Below are positions 1 to 6,211 of a stretch of DNA of 7,192 bases, piece by piece. Each line of letters begins with the position of its first letter. The first letter of the stretch is position 1. Source of the stretch: Clostridia bacterium (lineage in GTDB: Bacteria; Bacillota; Clostridia; Oscillospirales; Acutalibacteraceae); NCBI GenBank assembly GCA_017387165.1, contig JAFOFS010000117.1, positions 1 through 7,192 on the forward strand, given 5' to 3'. The translations under genes were made by a program, and so were the position numbers. The notes below the pieces were generated by a model. That model saw nothing but the letters and a program-made list of their open reading frames with translations, searched no databases and had not been told where the DNA came from.

Positions 1-1
1 G

Positions 2-367
2 GAAAAGCAGACGCGCCTGCACGTGGATATCGACGGAATGCAGCTGCCGCTGGAGGTCAAGGAAATTCTGGATCATCTGGAGGCGCATCTGCACGAAAAG
101 CTGACGGTGGCGGACGTCGCTAAGGCGATCGGCAAGAGCGAAACGGCGGTCAAAAAGCTGTTTTCGCTGTACCGCGAGGGGGGCATTATGCGGTATTTTA
201 CCCGCCGCAAAATCAAGCAGGCCAAGCGGCTGATTCGCGAGGGACGGTTGAATTTTTCGCAGATTGCGGAAACGCTCGGCTTTGATACGCCGCAGTATTT
301 CAGCCGCTGCTTCAAGCAGGTGGCGCATATGACCCCCGGCGAATACCGCCGCTCGGTGATGAAGTAA
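2..367 (+). CDS. AraC-family transcriptional regulator, C-terminal DNA-binding part (5' truncated)
   Basis: This is the carboxyl end of an AraC/XylS-type regulator; the frame stays open to the left edge, so the true start and any ligand-sensing domain lie outside the window. About 121 residues are visible. They hold the usual pair of helix-turn-helix units. The first runs from about 101 to 163 (LTVADVAKAIGKSETAVKKLF) and the second from about 248 to 340 (LNFSQIAETLGF, then YFSRCFKQ). The family's closing signature, TPGEYRRS, follows and the stop is at 365-367. A GTG at 23 could be read as a start, but the same frame continues upstream and a protein of only the DNA-binding domain is less likely. 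Such regulators often activate neighbouring carbohydrate genes; here the next gene has its own promoter and the mannosidase is convergent, so the target is unknown. The family call is firm and the ligand cannot be judged. Confidence 0.93.
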   Translation, partial: EKQTRLHVDIDGMQLPLEVKEILDHLEAHLHEKLTVADVAKAIGKSETAVKKLFSLYREGGIMRYFTRRKIKQAKRLIREGRLNFSQIAETLGFDTPQYFSRCFKQVAHMTPGEYRRSVMK

Positions 368-380
368 AACGGGAACGCGG

Positions 381-421
381 TTTTTTACAAGGACAAAAAG
401 GTTATTGTTTTTTGTAAAAAA
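381..421. repeat. 10-bp perfect inverted repeat around a promoter
   Basis: TTTTTTACAA at 381-390 is the exact reverse complement of TTGTAAAAAA at 412-421, with 21 bases between. The left arm lies upstream of the -35 hexamer and the right arm fills part of the -35/-10 spacer. Arm centres are 31 bp apart, about three helical turns. This fits a regulator operator. It is AT-rich, so chance or a weak hairpin is also possible. It does not look like a terminator for the upstream regulator gene, because the right arm ends in A residues instead of T residues. Confidence 0.4.
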
Positions 422-433
422 AGGTGGTATAAT
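405..433 (+). promoter_or_regulatory. Sigma-A promoter for the propeller-like membrane protein
   Basis: TTGTTT (405-410) and TATAAT (428-433) are separated by 17 bases, with a TG one base before the -10 (extended -10). The likely transcript start, about 440, leaves a short leader of roughly 25 bases before the ATG at 465. The position shows that in-frame starts at 405 (TTG) and 432 (ATG) are promoter bases and not translation starts. Confidence 0.8.
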
Positions 434-464
434 GCAAACAAATAAAACAAGCGAGGGGAAAATT

Positions 465-1412
465 ATGAAGAAGGCGTTAAAGATCACCGGCAAAATTTTG
501 GTGCGTTTTGTTGCAGCCGTTCTGGCACTTGTCCTGTTGGCGTTAGGCGTTTTGAACGTTGCGAAATTCGGCATTTATTCCGAGTTCTATTCCTACAGAG
601 ACGTTGTTTGCAAAAATCCCGGTCTCAACGACGGCTTTGTTCATCAGGGCATTTGTGTGGACGATGCAAGCGGTAAAATCGTGCTTTCCGGATATATGGC
701 CGATCACACCGCCTCGCGGCTTTACGTGACCGATACCGACAATCGGGCGTATTACGTCAGCATCCACAAAGACAACGAAGCGTATACCGGCCACTTCGGC
801 GGTGTGGCGATCGCCGGCGATACCGTGTACATCGCTTCCGACGATGCGATGCATCTGCTTTCGCGGGAAGAGCTGTTGAACGCGAAAAGCGGCGACGTGC
901 TGAACGTGCAGCAAAGCATTCCGACCAACAACCAGGCCTCCTACGTGTATGTCGACGACAAGTATTTGTATATCGGTGAATTTCACGACGGCAATCAATA
1001 CGTGACCGAGCACCCGTACGAAACGCCGGACGGCTTGTACCACGCCATTATTTCGCGGTACACCTTGGACGATTTGACCAAGCCGGACAGAGTGTATTCG
1101 GTCCGAGATAAGGTTCAGGGCATCTTGTTTGCCAATGGCAAGATCGTGCTTTCCACCTCCTTCGGATTGGCGGATTCGGTGTATTATATTTATGACGAAG
1201 CCGCCTGCATCGCCAGCGAACACACGCTGGATGGCGCCCCTGTTTACTACGTGAACAATCTGAAAAAAGAATTTACCGGACCGGCGATGGCCGAGGGTCT
1301 TGATCTGTACAACGGCAAGGTGATCACCATGACCGAAAGCGCGTCGAACAAGTACATTTTCGGCAAATTCTTTGCAGCGAACAAAATCATCACGCTGGAT
1401 ATTCTGGACTAA
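465..1412 (+). CDS. Membrane-anchored beta-propeller-like protein of unknown function
   Basis: This 315-residue protein has a short basic start (MKKALKITGK), one hydrophobic segment at about residues 11-33, and a soluble remainder predicted to sit outside the cell. No lipobox cysteine is visible near the segment, so it reads as an uncleaved anchor or a classical signal peptide. The soluble part has recurring beta-rich units resembling propeller blades: about 61-77 (QGICVDD...IVLSGY), 112-125 (GGVAIAGDTVYIAS), 158-173, 218-234 (VQGILFANGKIVLSTS) and 277-297 (AEGLDLYNGKVITMTESAS). This recalls SMP-30/YncE-like propellers, but I cannot name a family or an enzyme activity. The start at 465 is chosen because GAGGGGAA (453-460) precedes it and the promoter overlaps longer starts. 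It is transcribed alone and ends at a strong terminator. The AraC gene just upstream may regulate it; this is inference. Confidence 0.85.
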   Translation: MKKALKITGKILVRFVAAVLALVLLALGVLNVAKFGIYSEFYSYRDVVCKNPGLNDGFVHQGICVDDASGKIVLSGYMADHTASRLYVTDTDNRAYYVSIHKDNEAYTGHFGGVAIAGDTVYIASDDAMHLLSREELLNAKSGDVLNVQQSIPTNNQASYVYVDDKYLYIGEFHDGNQYVTEHPYETPDGLYHAIISRYTLDDLTKPDRVYSVRDKVQGILFANGKIVLSTSFGLADSVYYIYDEAACIASEHTLDGAPVYYVNNLKKEFTGPAMAEGLDLYNGKVITMTESASNKYIFGKFFAANKIITLDILD

Positions 1413-1446
1413 CGGTTGTCACGATTCCGATTGTATCCCAAAAACA

Positions 1447-1484
1447 AAAAGGAAGCACGAAAGTTTCGTGCTTCCTTTTATTTT
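1447..1484. terminator. Bidirectional intrinsic terminator between convergent genes
   Basis: GGAAGCACGA (1451-1460) pairs perfectly with TCGTGCTTCC (1466-1475) around a five-base loop. AAAA on the left and TTTT on the right extend the stem and supply U-tracts in both directions (TTTTATTTT at 1476-1484 on the plus strand; TTTTTGTTTT on the minus strand). It ends the 465-1412 gene and the mannosidase gene, whose stop is only 16 bases from the stem. Confidence 0.93.
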
Positions 1485-1491
1485 GCGTGGA

Positions 1492-3978
1492 TTAATCCTC
1501 CAGCATACCGCAGAGGGTGATACGCTTGTCGGTGACACGGAGGGTCTTGACCTCAAACTTGGTGAACGAGATCGTGCGGGATACGCCCTTAAGCGGCGCC
1601 GTCAGGGTGACTTTGGCGCGTCTGCAAAACGGATTGTACAGGCGGACGATGGTGCCGTTGCCGTCCTCGGCGGGCTTGATTGCACTGACCTGCACGTTAT
1701 CTCCCTCCAGCGTAAACGGCGTGTTCGGCTTTTCGCCGCCGCCGTGCGGGAAGAAGGAAAGGGCGGTCGGTGCCTGCGAGAAGATTTCCGCCTCGCGGGG
1801 GAGTTCGGCGGTCACCGCCGAACGGTCGCCGCCCAGCAAGCGGAACTCGTACAGGCGCTCGCCCTGATCGATATGCGCGGTGAAACGATCCTGCGGGATG
1901 AGCGGACGGTCGGGGGTGATGGGATGGGCACAGTAGGCGGGAGAACGGAGCAGCGTGACGCTCAGCGTGCCGTTTCGGAAGGAGGAACCGTACACACCGT
2001 CGTTGATCAGACCGACGGCGCGGTCGCCGCTTTGCAGGCGCTGATAGCGGAGGGAGACCTCTTCATCCCCCTCGGCGTTAAACGGCTCTTCGCCAAACGC
2101 CACCTCGCCGAAGCACTTGACTCCGCGGCCGCTCATCGGCAGGCGGAGTTTCGCCATTTTCTGAATTTCCATCCACTGCAGGCGGACGCTGACGTCCAGC
2201 GACGGGGCGTGTTTGCTGCATTTATACTGGATGACCGCACGGGAGTGCTTGTATTGCAACACGGCCTCGATGACGGCGCGGACGTCGTTGTTTTCGATGA
2301 GGCGGACACTGTCGATGACGCCGCTTACCCCTGAGAAGGCAGAACCGTCTTGCTTGCTCATCAATTGGAAACGGCCGATCTTGTTGGGGAAGGAACGGAC
2401 GAGCATTCCCCACGGGTCGGCATCGTCGGCGTACACGTCCAGTGTGAACGCACCCGCTTTCAGCAGGCTCTTGCCGTCCACCGTGAACTCGTCCAGCGCA
2501 CCGCTGTTTTTGCTGATACGAGCGGTCATACGCTCGTTGCGGAAGAGAAAATGCGTGTCACTCTCTTCTGCCAGCGGCGGCAGCGGTTTGGCGGGCAGAG
2601 CATTGTATTTGCAGTTGAAGCGGGACATGGACATCGGCGGCAGGGAGGCACGGAACACCACCCGTTTACGCCAGTCGAGGGTGAGGTTGCTGGCTTCTTT
2701 CTCGCAGCCGGTCGGCAAGGGCGATCCCGCCTCGTCGAATACCTGCGGCATGGAGAACTCGTCTTTCCAGTTCTGGTCCCACAACATCATCTCGCAGGTG
2801 AGGTCTTGTTCGACGAGATAGGGATGCGGATTGTACACGAGAATCGGGATTTCGTCCGCTGCGGCTTTTTTCTGACCGCCTGCCAGCGCGAAGAAAGCGC
2901 GGGCGCGGACACGGGAAAGAATCTCCAGACCGTGGTCAAAGGTGCGGGTAGCCATTTCCTCGGCCGCCTGAATAGAGGAACCGGGGAGCGTATCGTGAAA
3001 TTCGATGGTTAACAGATCGTACAGAACCTGCGACAGTTCTTCTTTCGGATAGGCAATCCGTCCGTTCGCTGCAGCGGCAGTTGCCATTTTTTCCACCGCG
3101 TACAACAGGTTTTCGGTGCGGCGGTGCAGTTGTTTGGCGCGGATCTGGCTGGTGTAGCAGCCGGGTGCCCACGGGTTCAGGTCGGCTTTGTGTACGTATT
3201 TGCCTTCCTGCTCTTTGACGGCGGCAAAATACGCCTCGGGGGTGGAATGAAGGAGGTTGATTCCCTCTTTGGCCAGTTCGGTTTTCAGCTCGGCCAACTG
3301 CTCGAGATCGATGCGGGACGGACCGCCGCCGTGGTTGCCGACGCCCCACAGGCACAGGCTGACCGCTTTGCCGCTTTCGGTTGCCATTTTGGCGGCTTGG
3401 CGCACACGATCGGCGGCTTCGCCGTAGTGGGTGTTGTACGGCGTTTCATCACTCTGACGGCGCACCATCACGCGACTGCCGTCGTAGCCTTCCCAATCGA
3501 AGACGTCATCCGGCAGGTCGATCCAGTGTCTGGACGGACGACCGATCAAATAACTGTCAAAGCCGCACTTGTGCAGGATTTGCACCAGACCGCGGGTGTG
3601 ACCGAACGGGTCGATATTGAAAGCGGTGGTGGGGCGAACACCGAATTTTTCCGTGAAATACGCGATGCCCTCTGCCGCCTGGCGGACGAAACTCTCACCC
3701 GACAACATATTGCAGTCAGGCTGCAGGTGCCAGCCGCCCATAATGTGCCACTTGCCCTGCTTCACCAGCTCCTGAATGCGGGCAAACAAGGCCGGCTCGT
3801 ATTCCTCCACCCAGCGATACAGGATGGCTTCGTTGTGGTTGAACACGAAACCGTCGAACTGTTCACAGAATTCGGCGGCGACGCGGAACGTGGACAACGT
3901 TTCGGCAGCGCCTTCTTCCCATTCCCATTGCCACACGGGATCCAGGTGTGCGTTGCAGATCAAATGCAGATCGATCAT
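1492..3978 (-). CDS. Glycoside hydrolase family 38 alpha-mannosidase
   Basis: This 828-residue enzyme hydrolyses terminal alpha-mannosides by a retaining, metal-dependent mechanism. There is no signal peptide, so it should act in the cytoplasm on imported oligosaccharides. The GH38 catalytic domain covers about 1-275. NAHLDPVW carries metal ligands His11 and Asp13, IDPFGHT carries the expected nucleophile Asp123, and GVGNHGGGPS carries His216, the expected fourth metal ligand. WHLQPDCNMLSGES is also typical. The three-helix middle domain follows (FHDTLPGSS at about 327-335), then the long C-terminal beta-sandwich region. Length is normal for the family. An ATG at 3984 is also in frame, but AAAGGGG (3988-3994) lies only three bases before it and nine before the ATG at 3978, so 3978 is preferred. 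It is a single-gene unit. Linkage specificity (alpha-1,2, -1,3, -1,6 or mannosylglycerate) cannot be read from the sequence. Confidence 0.95.
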   Translation of the reverse strand: MIDLHLICNAHLDPVWQWEWEEGAAETLSTFRVAAEFCEQFDGFVFNHNEAILYRWVEEYEPALFARIQELVKQGKWHIMGGWHLQPDCNMLSGESFVRQAAEGIAYFTEKFGVRPTTAFNIDPFGHTRGLVQILHKCGFDSYLIGRPSRHWIDLPDDVFDWEGYDGSRVMVRRQSDETPYNTHYGEAADRVRQAAKMATESGKAVSLCLWGVGNHGGGPSRIDLEQLAELKTELAKEGINLLHSTPEAYFAAVKEQEGKYVHKADLNPWAPGCYTSQIRAKQLHRRTENLLYAVEKMATAAAANGRIAYPKEELSQVLYDLLTIEFHDTLPGSSIQAAEEMATRTFDHGLEILSRVRARAFFALAGGQKKAAADEIPILVYNPHPYLVEQDLTCEMMLWDQNWKDEFSMPQVFDEAGSPLPTGCEKEASNLTLDWRKRVVFRASLPPMSMSRFNCKYNALPAKPLPPLAEESDTHFLFRNERMTARISKNSGALDEFTVDGKSLLKAGAFTLDVYADDADPWGMLVRSFPNKIGRFQLMSKQDGSAFSGVSGVIDSVRLIENNDVRAVIEAVLQYKHSRAVIQYKCSKHAPSLDVSVRLQWMEIQKMAKLRLPMSGRGVKCFGEVAFGEEPFNAEGDEEVSLRYQRLQSGDRAVGLINDGVYGSSFRNGTLSVTLLRSPAYCAHPITPDRPLIPQDRFTAHIDQGERLYEFRLLGGDRSAVTAELPREAEIFSQAPTALSFFPHGGGEKPNTPFTLEGDNVQVSAIKPAEDGNGTIVRLYNPFCRRAKVTLTAPLKGVSRTISFTKFEVKTLRVTDKRITLCGMLED

Positions 3979-4002
3979 GAGCATATTCCCCTTTAACGGC
4001 TG

Positions 4003-4043
4003 ATTATACGCTTATTATACGGGGTAACGCCCTCTCCCGTCAA
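4003..4043 (-). promoter_or_regulatory. Sigma-A promoter of the mannosidase gene, with tandem -10 boxes
   Basis: On the minus strand, TTGACG (4038-4043) is followed after 18 bases by TATAAT (4014-4019). A second TATAAT (4003-4008) lies 11 bases downstream of the first. The upstream pair is close to consensus. The second has no good -35 at 17 bases and may be chance or a second start. The main transcript would start near 4007 and reach the ATG at 3978 in about 30 bases. No cre-like site was recognised. Confidence 0.75.
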
Positions 4044-4108
4044 GCCTCGATTTGACAAAAAACAAGTATTTATAAAGGGATAGTAAAAGATATTACATTA
4101 TATAAAAG

Positions 4109-4146
4109 TATAGCCGCCGCGAGGACGCTTCCTCGCAGCGGCTATA
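4109..4146 (-). terminator. Intrinsic terminator of the AT-hook membrane protein gene
   Basis: TATAGCCGC (4109-4117) pairs with GCGGCTATA (4138-4146), and GCGAGGA (4119-4125) pairs with TCCTCGC (4130-4136), with one C/A mismatch between the two helices and a CGCT loop. On the minus strand the stem is followed by CTTTTATATAAT, a usable U-tract. The stem begins four bases after the stop codon at 4151-4153. In the plus direction the following bases are a poorer U-tract. Confidence 0.85.
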
Positions 4147-4150
4147 TTGT

Positions 4151-5095
4151 TTATTTCTTCTTTTCGGCGGGTTGGACGGCGGTGAGGATCCACTGCTCGT
4201 CTGCGGTACGCTCAAAGACGAAGGTCTGGAAAAATTCCGCCCGGTCGGCGGTGGGGTCGATCTGGCGGCCGAGGTCGTCGATCTCCAACTTGGTCTTTAA
4301 CACGTAGCCGATACGCAGGTAGGCGACGTCGCCGCGCAGGCGAAGACCGTCTGCAACCGTTTCATAGGCCGAGGTGGCGGTGGCGTAGGAGCCGGGGAGA
4401 TACATACAGTTGTTTTCCTTATCGTATTCAAACTGTGCGTATTTCTGGTTGTCCGAGCCGATGGTCTGCAGGGTGGGGGTGGCGTCCTCGCCGAACAATT
4501 CCTTGTAGGCGGCGGTCACCTCGGTTGCCGATACGATATAGCGTGCGTATTCGTCCGTCTTGTATTTTTCAACGTAGCCTTCGCCGGCCTCGCGGAGTTG
4601 GCGAACTTCTTCCTTTTTGACCACCGAGAAGCAGGCGGCGCGAAGCAGCAGCGCCTGATCGGCCTCATCCGGCGAGTCGAACTCGTCCGGCTGGTGGTAG
4701 ATGATCGGATACGCCCGAACGTGCAGCTCCTCCATCAGTTCGCTGTTGTCAAACGCGTTTTTCACCAGGTTGACTCCCAGCACCATCAGCGAGATGAAAC
4801 CGAACACCGCCAACAAAATGACGGTCAGACCCACCCACGCGGCAAAGCGATAGCGACCGCGGCGCGCGGCGGCTTCGGTGTGGTGGGGGTCGATGTCCGG
4901 CTCCGACGCGGTTTCCGCTTCGACGGTCGGCTCGGCAGGAGCCTGCACCTTCGGCGGACGACCGCGGCGTTTCTTGGGTGCCGGCGTTTCGTCGGCAGGT
5001 TGGGGGAGCGGCTCTGCCGGAGCGGCAGGCTGCTCGGTCACGGTATCGGGAATGGTCGGTTGCTCAACCGACGCGTCTTTTTTCTTCCAAGGCAT
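4151..5095 (-). CDS. Single-pass membrane protein with AT-hook-like cytoplasmic tail, unknown function
   Basis: The product has 314 residues in three parts. Residues 1-82 are a disordered, Pro/Ala/Glu-rich tail containing the basic motif KKRRGRPPK at 41-49, whose RGRP core matches the AT-hook that binds the minor groove of AT-rich DNA. A hydrophobic helix at about 84-110 follows a basic RRGRYR stretch, so the positive-inside rule puts the tail in the cytoplasm. Residues about 115-310 form a mixed alpha/beta domain predicted outside; its end (TFVFERTADEQWILTAVQP) resembles the beta strands of small NTF2-like domains, which is only an impression. The frame stays open up to 6013, but that stretch lies antisense to ymdB. 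AGGAGG at 5105-5110, nine bases before the ATG at 5095, and a promoter just behind it fix the start. It is transcribed alone, divergent from ymdB. No function is assigned. Confidence 0.85.
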   Translation of the reverse strand: MPWKKKDASVEQPTIPDTVTEQPAAPAEPLPQPADETPAPKKRRGRPPKVQAPAEPTVEAETASEPDIDPHHTEAAARRGRYRFAAWVGLTVILLAVFGFISLMVLGVNLVKNAFDNSELMEELHVRAYPIIYHQPDEFDSPDEADQALLLRAACFSVVKKEEVRQLREAGEGYVEKYKTDEYARYIVSATEVTAAYKELFGEDATPTLQTIGSDNQKYAQFEYDKENNCMYLPGSYATATSAYETVADGLRLRGDVAYLRIGYVLKTKLEIDDLGRQIDPTADRAEFFQTFVFERTADEQWILTAVQPAEKKK

Positions 5096-5122
5096 AGTGG
5101 CATACCTCCTGTTCCGTTTCCT

Positions 5123-5151
5123 ATTATACCACACATTTTTCCATAAAGCAA
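5123..5151 (-). promoter_or_regulatory. Sigma-A extended -10 promoter of the AT-hook membrane protein gene
   Basis: On the minus strand TTGCTT (5146-5151) and TATAAT (5123-5128) are 17 bases apart, with TGG directly before the -10. The transcript should start near 5116, just upstream of the AGGAGG at 5105-5110, giving a very short leader. Confidence 0.75.
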
Positions 5152-5179
5152 CCCAAACCGATTTTTCTTGTAAAAACCG

Positions 5180-5208
5180 TTGCGGGCGACGGGAAGGTGT
5201 GGTATAAT
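5180..5208 (+). promoter_or_regulatory. Sigma-A extended -10 promoter of ymdB
   Basis: TTGCGG (5180-5185) and TATAAT (5203-5208) are 17 bases apart, with TGG directly before the -10. The twelve bases GTGTGGTATAAT (5197-5208) are identical to the -10 region of the divergent promoter on the other strand (5123-5134). The transcript should start near 5215, close to the ribosome binding site. Confidence 0.78.
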
Positions 5209-5230
5209 TGTGTCGGAAAGGCGTGATAAT

Positions 5231-6001
5231 ATGAAAGTGTTGTGTGTGGGCGACGTGGTCGCATCGGTCGGTCGGGCGCATCTGCGTCGGGCGCTGCCGG
5301 CTTTGCGGCGGCAGGTCGGTGCGGACGTCTGTATCGTCAACGGCGAAAACGCCGCCGACGGAAACGGCATTTTGCCGGGCGCAGCGGACGACCTGTTTGC
5401 GGCAGGCGCGGACGTGATTACCGGTGGCAACCATTCGTTCCGCCGTCGGGAGATCTACGAGCGGCTGGAAAGCGAGGCTATGCTGCTGCGTCCTGCCAAC
5501 TATCCCGACGGTGTGAGCGGTCACGGGATGTGCACCGTCGATCTCGGACGGGCGCAGCTGACGGTCATCAACCTGCAGGGAACCACCTATATGGAGCCGT
5601 TGGACAACCCGTTTGATACCCTTGACCGCCTGCTGAAAGAGGCAGGGAATCCCCGTTTCTGCGTGGTGGATTTTCACGCCGAGGCGACCAGCGAGAAAAA
5701 GGCACTGGCGTATTGGGCGGACGGCCGCGTGTCGGCGGTGTTCGGCACCCACACCCACGTTCAGACGGCGGACGAGCAGCTGTTGCCGAAAGGCACCGGC
5801 TTTATCACCGACGTCGGTATGACCGGTCCGATCCATTCCATTCTCGGGGTGGAGGCGGCGGCGCCGATCGAGAAAATGCGTCTGCACACGCCGGTGCGCT
5901 TCGTGGCGGCGGAGGGACCGTGCCGAATGGATGCGGTGCTGTTTACACTGGACGACAAGACCGGAAAATGTGTGGCGGTCGAGCGTTTTCAGGTGGAGTA
6001 A
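5231..6001 (+). CDS. ymdB: YmdB-family metallophosphoesterase (2',3'-cyclic nucleotide phosphodiesterase type)
   Basis: The 256-residue product matches the YmdB family along its whole length. These cytoplasmic di-metal phosphodiesterases act on 2',3'-cAMP in vitro and, in Bacillus subtilis, affect biofilm formation and motility switching. The expected metal and active-site residues are visible: Asp8 in GDVV, Glu39 and Asn40 in NGENAA, Asn67 and His68 in GGNHS, His149 in DFHAEATSE, and His174 and His176 in GTHTHVQTAD. The later block LPKGTGFITDVGMTGP is characteristic. The usual NHTWD stretch reads NHSFRR here, a small departure beside the metal site. The ATG at 5231 has AAAGG (5217-5221) nine bases before it; a TTG at 5180 in the same frame is part of the promoter -35. 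In many Bacillota this gene follows rny (RNase Y); here it has its own promoter and another neighbour. No terminator separates it from the infC promoter. Confidence 0.96.
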   Translation: MKVLCVGDVVASVGRAHLRRALPALRRQVGADVCIVNGENAADGNGILPGAADDLFAAGADVITGGNHSFRRREIYERLESEAMLLRPANYPDGVSGHGMCTVDLGRAQLTVINLQGTTYMEPLDNPFDTLDRLLKEAGNPRFCVVDFHAEATSEKKALAYWADGRVSAVFGTHTHVQTADEQLLPKGTGFITDVGMTGPIHSILGVEAAAPIEKMRLHTPVRFVAAEGPCRMDAVLFTLDDKTGKCVAVERFQVE

Positions 6002-6020
6002 AAAAATTTTCAAAAAGCAC

Positions 6021-6049
6021 TTGACATTGCCGCGGTCGGTGTGTATAAT
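6021..6049 (+). promoter_or_regulatory. Consensus sigma-A promoter of the infC operon
   Basis: TTGACA (6021-6026) and TATAAT (6044-6049) are both perfect consensus hexamers at the ideal 17-base spacing. This suits a highly expressed translation operon whose output is then held down by leader control. The transcript should start near 6056, 20 bases after the ymdB stop begins the gap. Confidence 0.93.
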
Positions 6050-6055
6050 AAACGA

Positions 6056-6186
6056 TGCAAGAAAACAAAGTAAAGTAGTCTGTCTGCTTTCACCTGCGGA
6101 TTTCGCTCCAACAGGTCAATACGAAACGCCCCGTTACAGGTGGGCTCTCGTTGGAACGCAGACAAACGATTTGTCTGCGTTTTTTG
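6056..6186 (+). ncRNA. L20-type ribosomal protein leader (attenuator) of infC-rpmI-rplT
   Basis: The leader lies between the promoter and infC, where Bacillota carry the L20 leader that binds surplus ribosomal protein L20 and stops transcription. Visible helices support this: CACCTG (6091-6096) with CAGGTG (6137-6142), CCAAC (6108-6112) with GTTGG (6150-6154), and GCCC (6128-6131) with GGGC (6142-6145, overlapping the first by one base). TGTCTGC (6081-6087) can pair with GCAGACA (6158-6164), the left arm of the terminator; with flanking pairs this reaches 12 of 14 positions over 6078-6091 and 6154-6167. It would act as the antiterminator and competes with the terminator hairpin. The identification rests on position and pairing; a covariance-model match was not run. 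Confidence 0.85.
6155..6186 (+). terminator. Leader terminator (attenuator) upstream of infC
   Basis: AACGCAGACAAA (6155-6166) pairs perfectly with TTTGTCTGCGTT (6170-6181) across a CGA loop, and a run of T follows to 6185. It is a strong intrinsic terminator 40 bases before infC, so transcription must be allowed through for the operon to be expressed. It also catches readthrough from ymdB. Confidence 0.95.
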
Positions 6187-6211
6187 TATTTCAGACAGTT
6201 TTCCGATTTTC

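Noticed and set aside
23..25. GTG at 23 as the true start of the AraC-type gene
   Set aside because: The frame is open to the window edge and no ribosome binding site precedes it; the gene is most simply 5' truncated.
543..1223. 226-residue minus-strand open frame opposite the propeller-like protein
   Set aside because: No ribosome binding site, promoter or domain was seen, and the plus-strand gene has all of these.
1372..3996. Long plus-strand open frames (1372-2334, 2350-3012, 3124-3996) opposite the mannosidase
   Set aside because: They lie antisense to a gene with complete GH38 motifs, lack ribosome binding sites, and read as Arg/Gly/Ala/Val-rich sequence with no recognisable domain. 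They are side effects of codon bias.
4052..4076. TTGACA at 4052-4057 with TATAAA at 4071-4076 on the plus strand as a promoter
   Set aside because: The spacing is only 13 bases and no plus-strand gene follows; the next plus-strand gene is more than 1 kb away.
4097..4102. Minus-strand TATAAT near the terminator as a second mannosidase promoter
   Set aside because: There is no -35 at a suitable distance and it falls in the U-tract of the terminator at 4109-4146.
4598..5207. Plus-strand open frames opposite the AT-hook membrane protein (4598-5146, 4878-5207)
   Set aside because: Their composition is low-complexity Arg/Gly/Phe, with no start signals, and they cover the opposite strand of a supported gene.
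5096..6013. In-frame upstream extension of the 4151-5095 gene to a 620-residue protein
   Set aside because: The extra part is antisense to ymdB. A ribosome binding site at 5105-5110 and a promoter at 5123-5151 fix a start at 5095.
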